Of a DNA stretch of 64,000 bases, positions 62,521 through 64,000 are shown piece by piece. The translations under genes were made by a program, and so were the position numbers. Source of the stretch: a bacterium HR15 (lineage in GTDB: Bacteria > Armatimonadota > Fimbriimonadia > Fimbriimonadales > GBS-DC). The notes below the pieces were generated by a model. It did no database searches. It was not told where the DNA came from and saw only the letters and a list, made by a program, of their open reading frames with translations. Position 1 is the first letter of the stretch; every line of letters starts with the position of its first letter. The DNA lies in NCBI GenBank assembly GCA_002898555.1, contig BEHR01000010.1, positions 17,587 to 81,586 of the forward strand, in the 5' to 3' direction.

Positions 62521-63402
62521 TTAGAAACTGCCTGTCGCAAGGCATCGCTGGTACCGCACGTCACACGCCAAAATGCAATGCAACGTGCGACACCCTCTTG
62601 CACATTCGACCTCGCAAGCTCTACACCAAGATGCTCTGCCAATACCTCTCCCAATCAAGCGCCCGAAACGCCCCCCTCGTTTGCACTCGAAGTTGTTTGT
62701 GATGTCTCGGAGAACATCGTCAGACAGATTCTCAATGTCATCCAGGTTGGTTGGAGGAGTATAACCACCTCCAGGAAGTCCTTCGCCGATATCGTAAACC
62801 CCTCCAACAGGCGGTAGAATGACTGACGGTGGCATATCAGGGTGGGGCACCAGATACTTCGGCCAACGCTTCACCTTCTGAGGATACATCCGACTCCCTA
62901 CATACACCCCAAACGAATCATACGCCAACTGAATCAAAAAGGGAGGATACGGCACCTCCGCCCATAACAAATGCCCACCCATCATCGAATAGTCCATATT
63001 CCGCCACATATACGGCGTATCAAACCCCTCATAACCCTCATACCAAACCGAAGCCAACAACCCTACATACCACTCATAGCTCACCCAAAAACCCTCCGCA
63101 TTCCAATACACCCGCAGCGGCAAACGCCCACAACCTACCCGACACACATACTTATATTCCCTCGTCAAGGGCGGGTTCACTACCTCCCACTGCCACTCCC
63201 GATCCCACACCCGAAAACCATCACCATTATAACGCACCTCGTAAGCAAGGCGTACATCACCCGCGCGACCCGCCCGCTCTATCCCCACCAAACGACCTTC
63301 CTCGTCGTAAGAGTATACCCGTACATATGCCGCATCAGGCGCCTCCCAACGCACCAAACGCCCTGAAGGAGACCAACTCAGCCGATGACCCCCCCATCGC
63401 AC
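62521..63402 (-). CDS. Rhs fragment, 3' part: core end plus Cys-rich tip
   Basis: This frame continues the Rhs core (LSWSPSGRLVRWEAPDAAYV, YSYDEEGRLVGIERAGRAGD), the diverged junction YNGDGFRVWDREWQWEVV...YKYVCRVGCGRLPLRVYW and a unique tip. The tip ends with a Cys-rich helix pair (WCRACEVECARGCRTLHCIL ... YQRCLATGSF). It is separated from its 5' part by a one-base shift in a run of seven G (63389-63395). With six G the two parts would form one protein of about 450 residues. Confidence 0.7.
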   Translation of the reverse strand: MRWGGHRLSWSPSGRLVRWEAPDAAYVRVYSYDEEGRLVGIERAGRAGDVRLAYEVRYNGDGFRVWDREWQWEVVNPPLTREYKYVCRVGCGRLPLRVYWNAEGFWVSYEWYVGLLASVWYEGYEGFDTPYMWRNMDYSMMGGHLLWAEVPYPPFLIQLAYDSFGVYVGSRMYPQKVKRWPKYLVPHPDMPPSVILPPVGGVYDIGEGLPGGGYTPPTNLDDIENLSDDVLRDITNNFECKRGGRFGRLIGRGIGRASWCRACEVECARGCRTLHCILACDVRYQRCLATGSF

Positions 63403-63892
63403 CCTCCACCTGCGCTAAGCGACCCGAAGCCGGCTCGTAATGATACACATCCAGGGAGAAACCGTGCATCAAATCCTCTCGCACGACCCACGCGCGGCTC
63501 CCATCCGCGTTGTAAGCATACATGCGATAGTATCCCAAGTCCCCTGTCCGCGCCTCATACTCCACGCGCCCTGCCGGCGTATAGACCCATTGCAGCTCAT
63601 CGCCACTCGGCGTCTCGCGACTCCAAGTGGCTCGTCCCAACAGGTCGTACTGGTAGGATACACTATAGGCGGGTGTCCATCCTTCGGTGTCGCAATCACC
63701 AAAGCCAAAGGCAATCTCCTTCCGGAAGCCTCGCTGAGAGGGATCTTCGGATCCGTAGTAGGTCAAACAAACGGAAAGATAGGGAGTCCCTTCAGGGAAA
63801 GGCTGACCGTGCCAATACTCTTCTTTACGGAGCCTACCGCCTGCATCATAGCGATAGACCACCGTGCCCCGATAGTCGCCGATGCTTATCAA
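63335..63892 (-). CDS. Rhs fragment, 5' part: core YD repeats
   Basis: The frame has Rhs core repeats (VVYRYDAGGRLRKEEYW, VSYQYDLLGRATWSRETPSG, WVYTPAGRVEYEARTG, YAYNADGSRAWVV, YHYEPASGRLAQVEGA) and then runs into a shifted frame at the G7 tract. It begins right after an in-frame TAA (63908-63906); the first possible start is a TTG at 63892. It therefore looks like a fragment copied from a longer Rhs gene. Confidence 0.7.
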   Translation of the reverse strand: MISIGDYRGTVVYRYDAGGRLRKEEYWHGQPFPEGTPYLSVCLTYYGSEDPSQRGFRKEIAFGFGDCDTEGWTPAYSVSYQYDLLGRATWSRETPSGDELQWVYTPAGRVEYEARTGDLGYYRMYAYNADGSRAWVVREDLMHGFSLDVYHYEPASGRLAQVEGAMGGSSAELVSFRAFGALGGA

Positions 63893-63935
63893 CCGTCCTA
63901 AGTGTTAATTGCCATAAAATCCTTTACACTTTCGT

Positions 63936-64000
63936 TTACAATTCCCGCAGGTGCTGGTAGTACGCTTGAAGTGCCTCGATGGCGTCCTCAATCACCGCCT
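63936..64000 (-). CDS. C-terminal end of an unknown protein (partial at window edge)
   Basis: The minus strand reads AVIEDAIEALQAYYQHLREL followed by TAA at 63938-63936, in one open frame to the window edge. Only 20 residues are visible and they are helical. Its position, just upstream of an Rhs fragment, would fit another immunity-type gene. Confidence 0.45.
   Translation of the reverse strand, partial: AVIEDAIEALQAYYQHLREL

Overview
The window is about 60% GC by eye, gene-dense, and comes from a diderm (Gram-negative-type) bacterium. Evidence for this is an LptD/OstA-like outer-membrane protein, an SLBB-domain capsule exporter, FtsEX, an AmiC-type amidase and a lipoprotein. DUF1559 prepilin-like proteins, a PEP-CTERM CHRD protein, a 30-bp GC-rich repeat that encodes GEAPAEP-type peptides when it enters genes, and a large Bacillus-type SRP RNA best fit the Armatimonadota, perhaps Fimbriimonadales. 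That placement is inference from gene content; no rRNA is present.

Layout. 1-2565: C-terminal part of a cyclase-type ATPase/TPR regulator. 2587-7027: exopolysaccharide operon gumC-wza-ubiD (minus). 7189-10083: ggt, a large SRP RNA and a Gfo/Idh/MocA oxidoreductase. 10084-10451: repeat-filled gap. 10452-16246: GAF/PAS histidine kinase, an NtrC-like regulator lacking its DNA-binding domain, and a barrel-like unknown. 16269-17361: HIT protein coupled to a striking fusion of a catalytically dead IS200-type transposase domain and a sigma-70 region 4 helix-turn-helix. 17459-27091: housekeeping and metabolic genes (der, TPR lipoprotein, NhaC antiporter, RlmI-like methyltransferase, 2-hydroxyacid dehydrogenase, surE, sdhB, nadE). 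27088-29941: CHRD/PEP-CTERM protein and LptD. 29995-38415: glyA, BatA-like VWA protein, pfkB kinase, tRNA-Arg, then the rpsT-ftsE-ftsX-fecCD operon and two sugar/alcohol metabolism genes. 39490-42392: potassium/proton cluster (Kef, Usp, TrkA-N). 42449-46608: cmk, parB, ribE, a glycosyltransferase, rsmG. 46769-50536: HDOD protein, prepilin, short LuxR-type regulator, lipoprotein, and a decapitated prepilin next to a 152-bp MITE-like element. 50766-58786: degenerate nucleotidyltransferase-like protein, rimO, amidase, ribF and a frameshifted BNR-repeat protein.

58879-64000 is a different kind of DNA: a minus-strand array of partial Rhs/YD-repeat genes. Each supplies a shared junction (GxRVWK...YVCRIGCGG) followed by a different, often cysteine-rich C-terminal tip. 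Small, partly AT-rich genes for membrane or helical proteins alternate with the tips. This looks like a store of orphan polymorphic-toxin tip/immunity cassettes for an Rhs gene outside the window.

Recurring themes. Many promoters read GGGGTATAAT, and several lie so close to the start codon that the mRNA must be leaderless. Intergenic space is filled with several palindrome families: TAGGGG...CCCCTA, the 30-bp GGAGGGCGAGG unit, and CACTCGC-rich inverted repeats. In two genes a palindrome supplies the stop codon, and in surE a 30-bp unit has entered the reading frame.
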